Below are positions 53,401 to 61,559 of a stretch of 64,000 nucleotides of DNA, in pieces (within the stretch, counting starts at the first letter, position 1; each line of letters begins with the position of its first letter). The stretch is taken from the NCBI RefSeq assembly GCF_020740795.1, contig NC_067312.1, forward strand, positions 59,210,405 through 59,274,404, in the 5' to 3' direction. Origin of the DNA: Apus apus (taxonomy: Eukaryota > Chordata > Aves > Apodiformes > Apodidae). The position numbers and the translations under genes are program-made. The notes beneath the pieces are model-generated. The model was not told the DNA's origin. It ran no database searches and was given only the letters and a program-made list of their open reading frames with translations.

Positions 53401-56400
53401 GTTTCAAAAGTATTGTTATAGTTCAGGGCAGGGAGAGAGGGGTGTTGCTCATTCTTCTTTATTTTACTTTTTTTTTTTCTTCACTGCTACAGATCATGAA
53501 AGGAAATCTAGCACTGTATAAAACAACATCTGTCAAATGAACACTCAGATATCTGTAGGGGACTAGCATCTTCCACAGAAATTACTTTACATACTTACTG
53601 TGCACACATGGGGCCAGTTCTCAAGCTGATGGAGCACTGTTGTGCTAAGCTCCTCCCAGTACCTCTCCCGGTAGATCTGAGGCATCTTTGACAACCAGAC
53701 ACCACTGCTGCACTTGCTCAGGATCTCCTTAATGCGACTTTGAATTTCATTGATATGAGTAGCAGAAGGGCCAGAGGCAACAGAATGTGTCTCCGCAACA
53801 GATGTATTCAAGTTGTCTGTTAAAAATACAGCCTTGTATGTAAATGAAGTAATCATAGCCTTATCAGCAGAGAGAAAGACAGATTACTACGTTTTTAAAA
53901 ATTAAACATGGGAGCTGCCAGCTTAACATCAACTCTAAAATGTGGCTCTCCTGCCCAGCATGGCTGTTTCAGTCACTTTTTATTGGAAAGAGCCACAGAA
54001 ACCTTACATATTTAGTAATCAACCTGAAGCTGAATTTTCAATCACTTTAGTTATTTTCACAAGAAACTGCTAAATGTTTCTCCTGAAGGGATCTTGGAAG
54101 AGGTTACAGAACCCTCAGCCATGCTGTTGCTGAGAGGCTGCCCTGAGGCAGCATCCCAGGATGGATGCAATGTAACTTCTTTACAAACAAACATAACAAC
54201 AAAAATACAGCAAACCATTCAAGGACATTCTTCTGAATTCAGACAGATGTACAAAACAGACTGATGATTTGCCTTTCACTTATCTGATTAAAAGTCTGAA
54301 GCCAGCACCCAGCCCTTCTGTGCTAGTGCATCAAAGGAAGCCCTCCAGCAGAGCAGGGGAAGAGGCAGCATGTGCCCAGCTACTTTGGACAGTTTCCTAC
54401 ATCATCTACAGGAGCAAGGCAGTCATTATCCCAGTTGGAGGTTCGTATCACTAGCTTGCCTGCCTCCTCATCCCTACTCCTCTCCTCCCTTTGGAGGGGT
54501 GTATTTGGTACCAGACCTGAAGCTTCACAAATCAGCCTATCAAAGAGAGCAACCATCATTTGATAAGCCAACTGCACAACTGCTGGGCACCAGGCACACA
54601 GAAGGGCATTTTCTGGTCAGCTAGGTTAGTGTGCTGCTTACTCCTGAGAGCCAGTATTTCACTCTTCCATATCAGATCCCTACCCTGGCAGTGAAGTGAA
54701 TACTCCTGTTTCCAAGCTACTCACTCACACTAGCTTTATGATGGGTTTTGACTTTCTACACAAGGATTTTCCTAGAAAATGGAGAGGAAGACAAGTAAAC
54801 ACACACATTTTCCCAGCACCTTGAAATCAGAGTAAGAATGTTCACTCTCAGAACATGGTTTCTCAGCCAAAAGTATCTTCATTCAAAACAAGTGCTAAGA
54901 TGGATTTTTTCTTAAGATCACACCAAATCTAATATAAGTAGTCAACAAAAATTTTGTTAATAGGCAAACATACCATTTGAATCTATAGAAGAACTTCTGG
55001 ACAGGTGAACTTGCAACTCCTTTTGAAACCGTGATGGGACAGTTAGTCTCTTCTCAGACCTAACGTTGAAGAGAAAATTGCCGTAAGTAATTCTCTTGGC
55101 TCTGAATAGCAGTACATTTGCTTAAAAGACCTGTACACAAAATAAAATCTATTTCACATACTTCTTTCAGGCATCCTGCACAAGATTTCACAATGTCCTG
55201 GCTTGGAAGACAACACGATCAGCAGTAACAAGACAGGAGGTAGTCTCTTTTGAATGCATTTCTCTTAAGGGTATTTTTTTCCTTGGGTACCTTTCCAACT
55301 AGGAATTGCCCATACTAGTAAATGTATGTATAGAGAGGTGGGATCCTGGGTTTCTTGTAGGGCCCATCAGACCACACCTCCCAAGAAGAGACTGTGATGC
55401 TTCTTTATGTGGGGATCTGAGCTGTGCCCTGAAGGTAAAAGGTTTTCCTGTGATGCAGGTGGAGCATTGGATGAGTCTTTTTAGATACCCAACAAGTGCA
55501 AAGTGTGAACATGTGTTTTGTCCCACTAGAGTTTCACAAATGTGCTTGTAGTTCATCTGCTGCTCAGCACTTCTGGGCACTCCTTTCCTGCATTGGAAAA
55601 TGCTGTACTGGGCAGTGACTATCCTCACTGCTAATGCTGTGGGACATGACTCAGAACAGAACAATTATTTTTGGTACAAGTGACACCCCATACCTGATGG
55701 AGGAGCAGAGTTTCATGGCATAGGGACAGCAAAAAAAGTGAGGGAGACAAGTTCATGTTAAGTCTTGATGCTTCCTTAGAAGAGATGTGAATGTGAGAGG
55801 CCTCTTTCTGATTTGTGGATGTGCTCTGATTGAAGGTCAGTGTGAATGCACAAAGGGCTACCTTAACACTGTGCTAGTCTTGACATCCTGTTGCTATTAG
55901 CCTCAGCATTATACTTGACCCCTATCCTATCTTCCAAGAGTGCAAGTGAAGCTGGGAATATCCCCCTTGGTGTTTCCATGGCTGGTGAAGTTTCTGGTTT
56001 CTTCCAGAGCTGTCCCTGAACATCAGAGGTGGCCAGTCTCCTTACTAGCCCTTTGGGCAAAGGCCATCTGCAGAGCCTGCTCAGGGTATGTGTTGTGGCT
56101 GCTGCAGTTTGGAGACACATGGTGTTCCCAGCAACCTGCCATGCTTCTGTGGAGAGCTGTTTTGGTGCATTACCACCCTGACTTCTTCAAGGTAGTTCTT
56201 CTTGAGTGTGTGTCTTCAGTAGGTGCTTGGTTCTGGTCTTGGAACTCTTTTCTCCAACTCTTGTTCCCTATTGCTTGCAGTGTAGGTAATTATTCCACAC
56301 CTGATTTTTATTCAGACTTAATAAGCTACATACTGCTGTGACCTCTTCACTGGCAGGAGCTCACTGTGCTCCTAGTATAAGCTGCTGCTTTCTGACAGAT

Positions 56401-59400
56401 GTCAGAAGAAAACCTGCAAACATGTAATTTCTGTCCTTACTGTGACAGAGGAATTCAAAAAGACATCTGTTAACACTGTAGGAACAGCATCCACAAAAAG
56501 ACACTGAGTTCCTGCATACTTCTCCACTACAGCTCCACACAGCTCAAAGCAGGGGTTAGGTCAGTCAATGCTCATGATGACAGGAGCTGTGGCACAGACA
56601 GAGAAGCTCATGTCGAGTCTCCCTGCTCCTGCTGGGGCCCTGGCCTCGCTCTCCTCACTTGCCACATGCAGCACGTCTCTCTCCCCACTGGCTTCTGCCT
56701 CCAAACCCTCCACTCCTCACACAGCCACTGCCAGCTGCTCCAGCTGCCTTGCTGCTCCTGCCACTGCTCTCCTCTCATCCACCTCAGCTTCACAGCCTCT
56801 GGCTCCTGCTACAACCACCAACCTCTTAATTCCTTCATACTTCTGCTTGGGCACATCCAAACAACTGCTGCTAAGCCCACAGCCCAACTGCCCAAGGACA
56901 CAAGGAGCATCTCCAGCCCTCCAGAGGAGCCTTGCCCCAGAGCAAAGCCCCAGCAAACCCACCAGGCAGCCCCAAACCTGCCTCCCCCTCCCCGGGGCAC
57001 CTGCCCACTCCACCAGCACCAGCACGCTGGACAACTTCTCAAGGAGCACGACCAGCAGAGCGCTGCTGTAGCAAAGGGCCCTCTGCAGGGCAGCAGCGGG
57101 GGGTGACAAGGCAGTGCCCTCAGTAAAATGCTACGCTCCCGGGCACAAAAGCTGCGCTGGCTGCTGCTCTCACCAGTGATCAGAGTGCAGCCTCACCTGC
57201 CCCTCTGGCACCCAGACACCTGATGCACAGGGGACTCACGTAGGCACCTGGGGCAGGACTCGCCTGCTCGCCGTGGCTCTTCCAGAAAGAGCTGGCACCG
57301 CAGCAGGACTGAGCTGTCGCTCGGCTCGGTGCCGCCACGGAAGCTGCACACCACTGCCATTTCCATTCAGTGCAAGGCTGACTTCTAACCCGTCCGGTGA
57401 CCTGCAGAGGATTACCACCACAATCACAGCTCCAGTGGTCTTAGCACAGCCACAATGAGGGAACAGCAAAGCCCTTCACGCCACCATCAGCTGATGGCCC
57501 AGGGCAGCCAAAACAACAGAGACAGAAATGATGGGACAGCAGTTGGGTAAGCCACCTGGATTAGAGAGGCTCAAAGAGGGATGACAACCAGCATGTGCTG
57601 CTAACCCAGCAAAACTGCAGCTCCAGCCCTGGTCCCGGTTCACCCAAACATGGCTGGGCAGCTGCTGGGTCCTACTTTGCCAAGAAGGGCCGCAAACACT
57701 AACGCTGCAACGCAGAAGTCAGCCAAGAGGTAAAGAGCAGCCGCCTGCAGACAACCACAACCCTGAACACGTAGCATCCCCTGTCACCTACGCACACAAA
57801 CCTCCTTCTGCTTTCTGTTGTGCTGGCCACAACAGCTCCTTCCTGGCCCGGGAGACATCACCATCCCCACACACCCTTCCTGCAAACGCCTTTGGCCACA
57901 CTTCTGCCCAGAAGACACAGGGCAGGTCAACAGCATGGGGTAGCTGCAGCAGCATCCTAGAAGGCAAAGGGTCACCAGTCTCCTTCCTGGGTGTTGACCC
58001 ACATTCAAACTTCACCTTCTGCAAGGACAGGAGCCTTGATTCCCACATCCCAAAAAGCCCTGCTAGCATCCAAGAGTCCACCACACTTCATTCCACCTTG
58101 TTGTCACACATACACACGCACACACTGACCTGTTCACCACAGTGACATGCCTCTGCATGGGAATTTCTTTAGGTGGTCCAGTCCCAGCAGCTGGAGTCAA
58201 GGCAAACCGGGCACTCTCCAGAGCAGGTTTCACCACTCCACACGCCACTCCTCTGCCTCGTGGTGTGTGAGGAGCAGGCCTCTTGCTGCCTTGTTCTGGT
58301 ACGCTCAAAGTCTTGGGCTGTCGCAAAGTTCCTTTGGGCTTTCCTAAAGAGTTCACAGAAATATCTGTGAGCAGTGCTCTCCTCCACCCAACCCAAAAAG
58401 ACTTGAAGCTCAGCAGGTAACCCACTCCAGGGAGTCCATACTGTTCCAAAAGACAGTTAACAAGGATGCTCTCAGTACTACGGCATCGTGGCATGCACCT
58501 GAGGACTCACAAACCACGATCTTCCCTGTTGCACTGCAGCAGAGAAACAGACAGAAGGCTCATCTCTCCTTACACTCTTAGAAAATCCATACATCAGTAT
58601 TGTGCTACAATAGGTCACATCTCAGCTGGAATCCATGGTCAGGCTGCCCTTTAACACCCAATAGCAGTAGCAGGTCCTGGAAGTGTTGTAGAACGTACAA
58701 CCAACCAACTCCACCTCCTGCACAGCTGATTTTCAAGCACCCTCTTCCTAAACTCCCCCTGCACAGCAGAGGTTACTGAACACCACCTGCAGAGGAACAC
58801 GCCACAGTGGCCTTCAGGCCATGCTTGGAAGAATGAGCTGGAGTGCACTGCTGGAGGCCAAGAGTGTTGTCTTGTTCATAGACTTTTCCTAGGAAGCAAT
58901 CACTTCCTTTTCTGTCTTGGCACTCGGTTTTTCTGCTTTGTTCATCCTGCCTTGCTTGTGAGAGAAGACCCTTTTTGGAACTGCAGTTTGTTAAGTTTTC
59001 AAAGTGCTGGCCTAGTCCCTGAGTTTCTTCTGCCCCATCCCTGTGCTGAACTGTCAGCCCCATGCTTGCTGGGGGCCATGGTTATGAAGGCAGTGGTGCT
59101 GTGTGCACGGATCCCTCTTCCAGCCTGTGTTGAGCTGGGGCATGGAGAGTATAAAGTGTGGGATTTTGCAGCATGGTTTATAGACCACCATCAACTTCTA
59201 GTTTATATGCTGGCTGTATCATCCGCACTGATTCTGGTGGGCTCGAACAATTCCAAGGGGTATCACCATGCAAGACAGTGAACAAACATGCATTTATGAT
59301 CATCGTGGTTTAACTGGGATGAGTCACCAGTTCAGCTGCCCAGCTGGAGGGTAGACTGCTGGCATTGTAACAAAAGAGCAAGGAGAAGCAAGCTCTGTTA

Positions 59401-60534
59401 CAGACAAAAAAAAAAGGGAATAGAAACTGTGCAACCCACTGTTGCTCCAAACTGCCAACTTACAAGCAGATAGGCCTTGCCTGGGCCTGATCCAGGGATA
59501 TCCCACTAACAGCAACACAACAACTGCACAGCCGTGTGGGAAGGCTGACCCACAGGCTCTGAGAAAACACTGCTGCAGCACCTAATGCAAAAGGAACAGA
59601 GGTACAAACAGCTGCCACTGGGCATAACAATGTTGTGGCCCCAAAGGCACTTATAGCAGAAACAGAAGTCACTGAAAAAGCCACAGCTGATGCTGCAGGG
59701 ACTACTCATGGTGAGGGCATGGCTCATCTCTGTCATGCCACGATGGGCTGAGCTCAGCCTCAAAAAACAAGCAGGCTCATTCCCAGACTTCTTGCCTGCA
59801 GCTCAACCACATTTCTCGCAGAAGCACAGGTAGGTGGAATTAAAGTCAAGCATCCTCCAAGAACTTTTTTTTTTTTAAGATCAAAAAAGTTTGGATAAGA
59901 GAAAGCTCTGGGGAGACACTATTGCAGCCTTCCAGTACCTGAAGGGGGCCTACAAGAAAGCTGGGGAGGGACTTTTTACAAGGGCATGTAGCAATAGAAC
60001 AAGGGGCAATGGTTTTAAACTGGAAGGAGATATGTTTTCTTCAGACATTAGGAAGAAATTCTTTAGTGTGAGGGTGGTGAGACACTGGAACAGGTTGCCC
60101 AGGGAAGCTGTAGATGCCCCATCCCTGGAAGTGCTCAAGGGCAGGTTGGATGGGACTTTGAGCAATCTAGTGGGAGGTGTCCCTGCCCATGCAGGGATCT
60201 TGAAACTACATGATGTCTAAGGTCTCTTCCAACCTAAACCATTCTATCATTCCATGATCATTCACACCTCATGTATGTGCTCAACAAGAGATTTCTCACT
60301 GAACATGACTTACAAGCACAAGCCAAGACTTTTTCAACAGCAGCTTCAGTTCTTTCACAAAGGCAGGCCCCTCACAGCTGCCTGGGGCTTACCTGCTAAC
60401 GTGACTGGAGATGTGTTCTTCAGCCTCATCTGGCAGTTCACTTGCCGTCCCATTTTTCTCTTGGAACTCCTCTGCCGGGCCACCAGTTGAGCAATTGGTG
60501 CAGTTTCACTGCAAGCAACAGCATGGCAAATGAC
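26206..60534 (-). CDS. TDRD7: Tudor domain-containing protein 7, all but the first exons (15 coding exons)
   Basis: TDRD7 is a scaffold of cytoplasmic RNA granules: chromatoid body and germ granules, where it acts in spermiogenesis and transposon control, and lens granules. LOTUS domains bind Vasa-type helicases or RNA; Tudor domains bind methylarginine ligands. Exons join from 60534-60393 through 26426-26206 into 3081 bases, 1026 codons plus TAA, with all 14 junctions in phase. Counting from the first visible codon: end of the LOTUS1 region and RQRSSKRK (1-47); a variable linker with [12 protein letters not shown] (48-170); LOTUS2 (about 171-222); LOTUS3 (about 280-345); Tudor1 (about 448-505); Tudor2 (about 627-690); Tudor3 (about 890-950); C-terminal end ...FSKDD. 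The human protein has about 1098 residues, so roughly 69 N-terminal codons lie beyond 64000. Two introns use GC donors. Homology is from remembered family sequence. Confidence 0.96.
28643..28803 (-). CDS. TDRD7: TDRD7 exon with Tudor3 core (about residues 900-953)
   Basis: 161 bases between acceptor CCCCCTTTATAG and donor TTGCAG|GTAAGT. It encodes [40 protein letters not shown] and ITAQLAG. The aromatic and acidic residues of a Tudor methylarginine pocket (Y-E-L-D-Y-G) are present. Confidence 0.95.
29117..29607 (-). CDS. TDRD7: TDRD7 exon between Tudor2 and Tudor3 (about residues 737-899)
   Basis: 491 bases between acceptor ATATTTCCAAG and donor AATCA|GTAAGT. Conserved starts and ends ([54 protein letters not shown]) flank a Ser/Thr-rich variable stretch. 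Its last residues begin Tudor3. Confidence 0.95.
31083..31193 (-). CDS. TDRD7: TDRD7 exon after Tudor2 (about residues 700-736)
   Basis: 111 bases between acceptor TTCTTAG and donor AAG|GTAAAT, phase 0 at both ends. It encodes [20 protein letters not shown] and [17 protein letters not shown]. Confidence 0.94.
31492..31626 (-). CDS. TDRD7: TDRD7 exon with the rest of Tudor2 (about residues 655-699)
   Basis: 135 bases between acceptor CTTCTTTCAG and donor CTCAG|GTATAAAC, phase 0 at both ends. It encodes [20 protein letters not shown] and [17 protein letters not shown]. Confidence 0.94.
31800..31883 (-). CDS. TDRD7: TDRD7 exon starting Tudor2 (about residues 627-654)
   Basis: 84 bases between acceptor TATATTTGCAG and donor GTAGTG|GTAAGAAG, phase 0 at both ends. 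It encodes [20 protein letters not shown] and KGKWARVV, the start of the second Tudor core. Confidence 0.92.
31884..33886 (-). other. TDRD7 intron with one CR1
   Basis: A/T-rich intron of 2.0 kb holding the CR1 at 32976-33354 and nothing else recognised. Confidence 0.7.
32976..33354 (+). mobile_element. CR1 LINE 3' end
   Basis: Plus-strand text from TAGTCTGGAGAAAAGAATGC through AGAAACTTCTTCACGGAAAG to a terminus with two ATTCTGTG octamers, the hallmark of CR1 3' ends. Antisense to TDRD7. Confidence 0.92.
33887..34021 (-). CDS. TDRD7: TDRD7 exon before Tudor2 (about residues 582-626)
   Basis: 135 bases between acceptor CTGTTACAG and donor TACAAG|GTAGGT, phase 0 at both ends. It encodes [20 protein letters not shown] and then CQVPSKGL...FFHYK. 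Confidence 0.93.
34167..34369 (-). CDS. TDRD7: TDRD7 exon between Tudor1 and Tudor2 (about residues 513-581)
   Basis: 203 bases between acceptor GTGTGTCTTACAG and donor CTACAG|GTACC. It encodes [17 protein letters not shown] and [19 protein letters not shown], the second half of the extended Tudor (SN-like) fold around Tudor1. Ends in phase 0. Confidence 0.95.
34913..35024 (-). CDS. TDRD7: TDRD7 exon with second half of Tudor1 (about residues 477-513)
   Basis: 112 bases between acceptor CATTATCAG and donor GGCAG|GTAAGAG. It encodes [20 protein letters not shown], including the Tudor YVD-G signature, then FQAAKCKLA. Confidence 0.95.
35025..37266 (-). other. TDRD7 intron downstream of the second GC donor
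   Basis: A 2.2-kb intron with the GC donor at 37266-37265 and a normal AG acceptor. Its centre is occupied by the LTR at about 35729-36401; the rest shows nothing recognised. Confidence 0.8.
35729..36401 (+). mobile_element. Solo LTR of an endogenous retrovirus, degraded start
   Basis: The 3' two-thirds align well by eye with the minus-strand LTR at 43232-44014: a TCAGTGAACTC block, a TCCCCCTCCCAC-type U5 block read here as CTGAGTGGGAGGGGGAGGGG, and the end GAGTCAAACCGTGACA. A TATA-like box (35956-35962) and ATTAAA signal (36267-36272) are in place. The left boundary (TGTC at 35729) is uncertain, and no target duplication is seen. No viral genes are attached. Antisense to TDRD7. Confidence 0.8.
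37267..37453 (-). CDS. TDRD7: TDRD7 exon with first half of Tudor1 (about residues 414-476), GC donor
   Basis: 187 bases between acceptor AAATACTGTAG and donor AAAG|GCAAGC, again GC not GT. It encodes [17 protein letters not shown] and then [20 protein letters not shown], the opening strands of the first Tudor core. Reading through into the intron adds about 17 codons before a stop at 37216. Confidence 0.95.
37454..39502 (-). other. TDRD7 intron downstream of the first GC donor
   Basis: A 2.0-kb A/T-rich intron starting GCAAGT at 39502 and ending AG at 37454. Nothing else is recognised in it. Confidence 0.85.
39503..40083 (-). CDS. TDRD7: TDRD7 exon with LOTUS3 (about residues 221-413), GC donor
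   Basis: 581 bases, the largest exon. It begins [19 protein letters not shown] after acceptor TTTTACAAG and carries LOTUS3 ([35 protein letters not shown]), a variable stretch, then [12 protein letters not shown] and NTNDVLIR. The exon ends AG|GCAAGT, a GC-type donor. The nearest GT, four bases on, would shift the frame and meet a stop within four codons. Confidence 0.95.
41190..41242 (+). mobile_element. CR1 LINE, last 50 bases only
   Basis: CTTTAAGGTCCCTTCCAACC followed by CCATTC and a GATTCTGTGAT terminus: an extremely 5'-truncated CR1. Confidence 0.8.
43227..43231. repeat. Target-site duplication ACAAG, left copy
   Basis: ACAAG immediately left of the LTR boundary TGTCAACG; the matching copy is at 44015-44019. 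Confidence 0.88.
43232..44014 (-). mobile_element. Complete solo LTR of an endogenous retrovirus
   Basis: A 783-bp LTR. On the minus strand it starts TGTCCTGGTTTGAGCC, a typical avian ERV LTR start, and ends GTTGACA, giving TGTC...GACA termini. It is bracketed by a perfect 5-bp duplication, ACAAG. An AATAAA signal is at 43358-43363 (minus). The left part has a TA-rich microsatellite (43391-43427) and a GA-rich tract (about 43299-43327). No gag, pol or env flanks it, so it is the product of LTR-LTR recombination. Same orientation as TDRD7, so its signals could act on that transcript. Confidence 0.92.
43391..43427. repeat. TA microsatellite within the LTR
   Basis: About 37 bases of alternating TA with two CATA interruptions. 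Confidence 0.95.
44015..44019. repeat. Target-site duplication ACAAG, right copy
   Basis: ACAAG directly after the LTR boundary CCAGGACA, identical to 43227-43231. Confidence 0.88.
45284..45438 (+). mobile_element. CR1 LINE 3' fragment
   Basis: About 155 bases of CR1 3' UTR: GGAATATGCTGCCCAGAAAG, ACTGGATACAGCC, CCCTCCCAACCTCAGTGATTCTGTGAT.. at the end. Antisense to TDRD7. Confidence 0.85.
46880..47475 (+). mobile_element. CR1 LINE, C-terminal RT region to near the 3' end
   Basis: Plus-strand text starts in the CR1 reverse-transcriptase C-terminus (AAGGCCCAGAAAGCCAACC, CAGCAGGTCAAGGGAGG, CCAGTACTGTGTCCAGTTCT) and runs through the 3' UTR (TTCTTTACTGTGAGGGTGGT, GTGTCCCTGCCCATGCAGGG) to ACCATTCTGTTTCTGTC. 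The frame is broken. Antisense to TDRD7. Confidence 0.92.
48480..48850 (+). mobile_element. CR1 ORF1 esterase remnant
   Basis: Broken plus-strand frames give [10 protein letters not shown], then [31 protein letters not shown] and YYNHGRTS. This order resembles the SGNH-type esterase of CR1 ORF1 (GTN block, PVIG block, W-C-N block). It contains frameshifts, stops and a 21-bp tandem duplication, so it is dead. It lies about 170 bases before a CR1 3' end in the same orientation, suggesting one internally deleted element. Confidence 0.75.
48695..48736 (+). repeat. 21-bp perfect tandem duplication
   Basis: Two identical copies (48695-48715, 48716-48736) beginning AATAGGGAGAGACTTTGGAA. Being a multiple of three, it repeats IGRDFGR in the frame of the CR1 remnant. 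Confidence 0.95.
49010..49300 (+). mobile_element. CR1 LINE 3' end, likely same element as 48480-48850
   Basis: Plus-strand CR1 3' UTR: TCAGACTTGACATTAGGAAG, GAACAGGCTTCCTCGAGAGG, GACAGGTCCCTTCCAAATGA, fading out near TTCTGTTAA. No intact octamer end. Confidence 0.82.
49712..50364 (+). mobile_element. Second-family solo LTR
   Basis: About 653 bases with perfect terminal inverted bases TGTGA...TCACA. A TATA box (TATAAAA at 49967-49973) and an AATAAA signal (50192-50197) are about 220 bases apart, the spacing expected of an R region, with a CT-rich tract between (about 50093-50115). No coding sequence of a retrovirus is next to it. The flanking bases (ACACAT left, CCTTGG right) do not form a duplication, so ends may be off or the copy is recombinant. 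Not similar to the other two LTRs. Antisense to TDRD7. Confidence 0.75.
53599..53816 (-). CDS. TDRD7: TDRD7 exon with LOTUS2 (about residues 148-220)
   Basis: 218 bases between acceptor TTTTTAACAG and donor CACA|GTAAGTATG. After a Ser/Ala-rich stretch it encodes [20 protein letters not shown] and LENWPHVCT, the winged-helix signature of the second OST-HTH/LOTUS domain. It ends in phase 0. Confidence 0.95.
53817..54973 (-). other. TDRD7 intron between linker exon 2 and the LOTUS2 exon
   Basis: 1.2 kb of intron with no recognised element. Confidence 0.7.
54974..55059 (-). CDS. TDRD7: TDRD7 linker exon 2 (about residues 119-147)
   Basis: 86 bases between acceptor TTCAACGTTAG and donor AAATG|GTATG. 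It encodes [20 protein letters not shown] and SRSSSIDSN. The QVHLSR part matches the linker of mammalian TDRD7. The acceptor has a poor pyrimidine tract, so I rely on phase and homology. Confidence 0.88.
55060..58129 (-). other. TDRD7 intron with a C-rich open region
   Basis: A 3.1-kb intron. Bases 56568-57126 are C-rich and open in several frames on both strands (see findings). GC-rich DNA continues to about 57.4 kb. No conserved exon is recognised here, and the flanking exons join in phase without one. Confidence 0.65.
58130..58343 (-). CDS. TDRD7: TDRD7 linker exon 1 (about residues 48-118)
   Basis: 214 bases between acceptor GTGAACTCTTTAG and donor AACAG|GTCAGTG. It encodes [13 protein letters not shown] at the start and [12 protein letters not shown] at the end, with a Pro/Arg/Gly-rich, probably disordered middle. 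Its two ends are the conserved parts. Confidence 0.92.
58833..59174 (+). repeat. Inverted repeat arm A (342 bp)
   Basis: Begins ATGAGCTGGAGTGCACTGCT and ends TTTTGCAGCAT. The reverse complement of 60979-61320 matches it along its whole length without gaps; by eye about 12 mismatches in the first 300 columns, more in the last 40. I do not recognise the family. Confidence 0.95.
59875..60257 (+). mobile_element. CR1 LINE 3' end, relatively well preserved
   Basis: Plus strand: AGCCTTCCAGTACCTGAAGG, AAATTCTTTAGTGTGAGGGT, AACAGGTTGCCCAGGGAAGC, GGTGTCCCTGCCCATGCAGG, ending ACCATTCTATCATTCCATGAT.. It closely resembles the copy at 46880-47475. Antisense to TDRD7. Confidence 0.93.
60393..60534 (-). 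CDS. TDRD7: TDRD7 coding exon following LOTUS1 (window residues 1-47)
   Basis: 142 bases between acceptor CTACTCCAAACAG and donor GCAG|GTAAG. It encodes [20 protein letters not shown] and the basic [17 protein letters not shown], which closely matches the human region after LOTUS1. Phase 0 in, phase 1 out, so skipping it would shift the frame. It sits between the two arms of a 342-bp inverted repeat. Confidence 0.94.
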
Positions 60535-60978
60535 CTGTTTGGAGTAGGAAGTGAACAGGGGGGAAAACAGTCAGTGAGGCCCCTGAGCCCATCAGCAGCC
60601 CGCAGAAGGACTTGCAACCATTTCTGTGCATGTAACTGCTAGATCCTGCAGAGCTGCAGGCAGTTCAGCAAAGGCTTCAGCAGCAGAAACAGACCTCTCT
60701 CTTCCTTCACAGATATCAGCAAAGCAGACAGCCAGGTCCACCAGAGACCTTCCCACATTAGGTTGGGGCACACCAGGGAGCAGCTTGGCTTCTCACTCTC
60801 ATCCCACAGGTCCACTGTGTCACTTTACAACACCGCCCTGCACCCTCCCAGCCCAAACCAACACAACAGACTCCCAAGAGACTCCTCATGGCTGCAGAGG
60901 TAAAACAGCCTATGAAGACAGCTGGCAGAGTCCCTCAGGAGCCAGCCAATGGCCACAGGCAAGAGACAAACAGACCCT

Positions 60979-61320
60979 ATGCTGCAAAACCCCACATTTG
61001 ACAGACTCCATGCCCCAGATCAGCATAGGCTGGAAAACGGATCTGTGCACACAGCACCACTGCCTTCATAACCATGACCCCCAGCAAGCATGGGGCTGAC
61101 AGTTCAGCACAAGGATGGGGCAGAAGAAACTCAGGGACTAGGCCAGCACTTTGAAAACTTAACAAACTGCAGCTCCAAAAAGGGTCTTCTCTCACAAGCA
61201 AGGCAGGATGAACAAAGCAGAAAAACCGAGTGCCAAGACAGAAAAGGAAGTGATTGCTTCCTAGGAAAAATCTATGAACAAGACAACACTCTTGGCCTCC
61301 AGCAGGGCGCTCCAGCTCAT
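60979..61320 (-). repeat. Inverted repeat arm B (342 bp)
   Basis: Reverse complement of arm A at 58833-59174, separated by 1804 bases. The two arms lie in the introns on either side of the TDRD7 exon 60393-60534. Confidence 0.95.
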
Positions 61321-61559
61321 CCTTCTCCTCCTCCTCTTCCACTGCACATCCAGCATTTGCATCAGGCTGGCCCAACATACAGCCATTGGAGGGAGGGCCT
61401 GTCCTTCTGAGGGACACCTCTTCAATCCAACGAGCTCCTGATTAGAAATCAGACAAGGTGCCCAATAAGCAGTCAGCACCTATGCAAAAAATGTACCACC
61501 AGCCCCACCACTACAGTGGTTAAAAGCCAGGAATCACAGAAAAACAGGCTGCAAGACAT

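Larger units (their letters stand above)
40084..53598 (-). other. TDRD7 large intron (13.5 kb), rich in transposon remains
   Basis: The longest complete intron. It contains CR1 pieces at 41190, 45284, 46880 and 48480-49300, and solo LTRs at 43232-44014 and 49712-50364, each listed separately. The stretches between (40.1-41.2, 41.3-43.2, 44.0-45.2, 45.5-46.8, 47.5-48.4 and 50.4-53.6 kb) hold no recognised gene or element. Confidence 0.8.
58344..60392 (-). other. TDRD7 intron holding one inverted-repeat arm and a CR1
   Basis: A 2.0-kb intron with repeat arm A (58833-59174), a possible ERV-derived stretch (about 59300-59870) and the CR1 at 59875-60257. Confidence 0.75.

Noticed and set aside
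59300..59870. Possible further ERV LTR (plus text ATCGTGGTTTAACTGGGATG resembles the end of an avian LTR read backwards)
   Set aside because: Only one end is suggestive; no matching terminus, duplication or poly(A) signal could be fixed.
60977..61417. Open frames of 106 and 146 codons on opposite strands
   Set aside because: They lie mostly in inverted-repeat arm B, and equivalent frames occur in arm A. No family match, no splice context.
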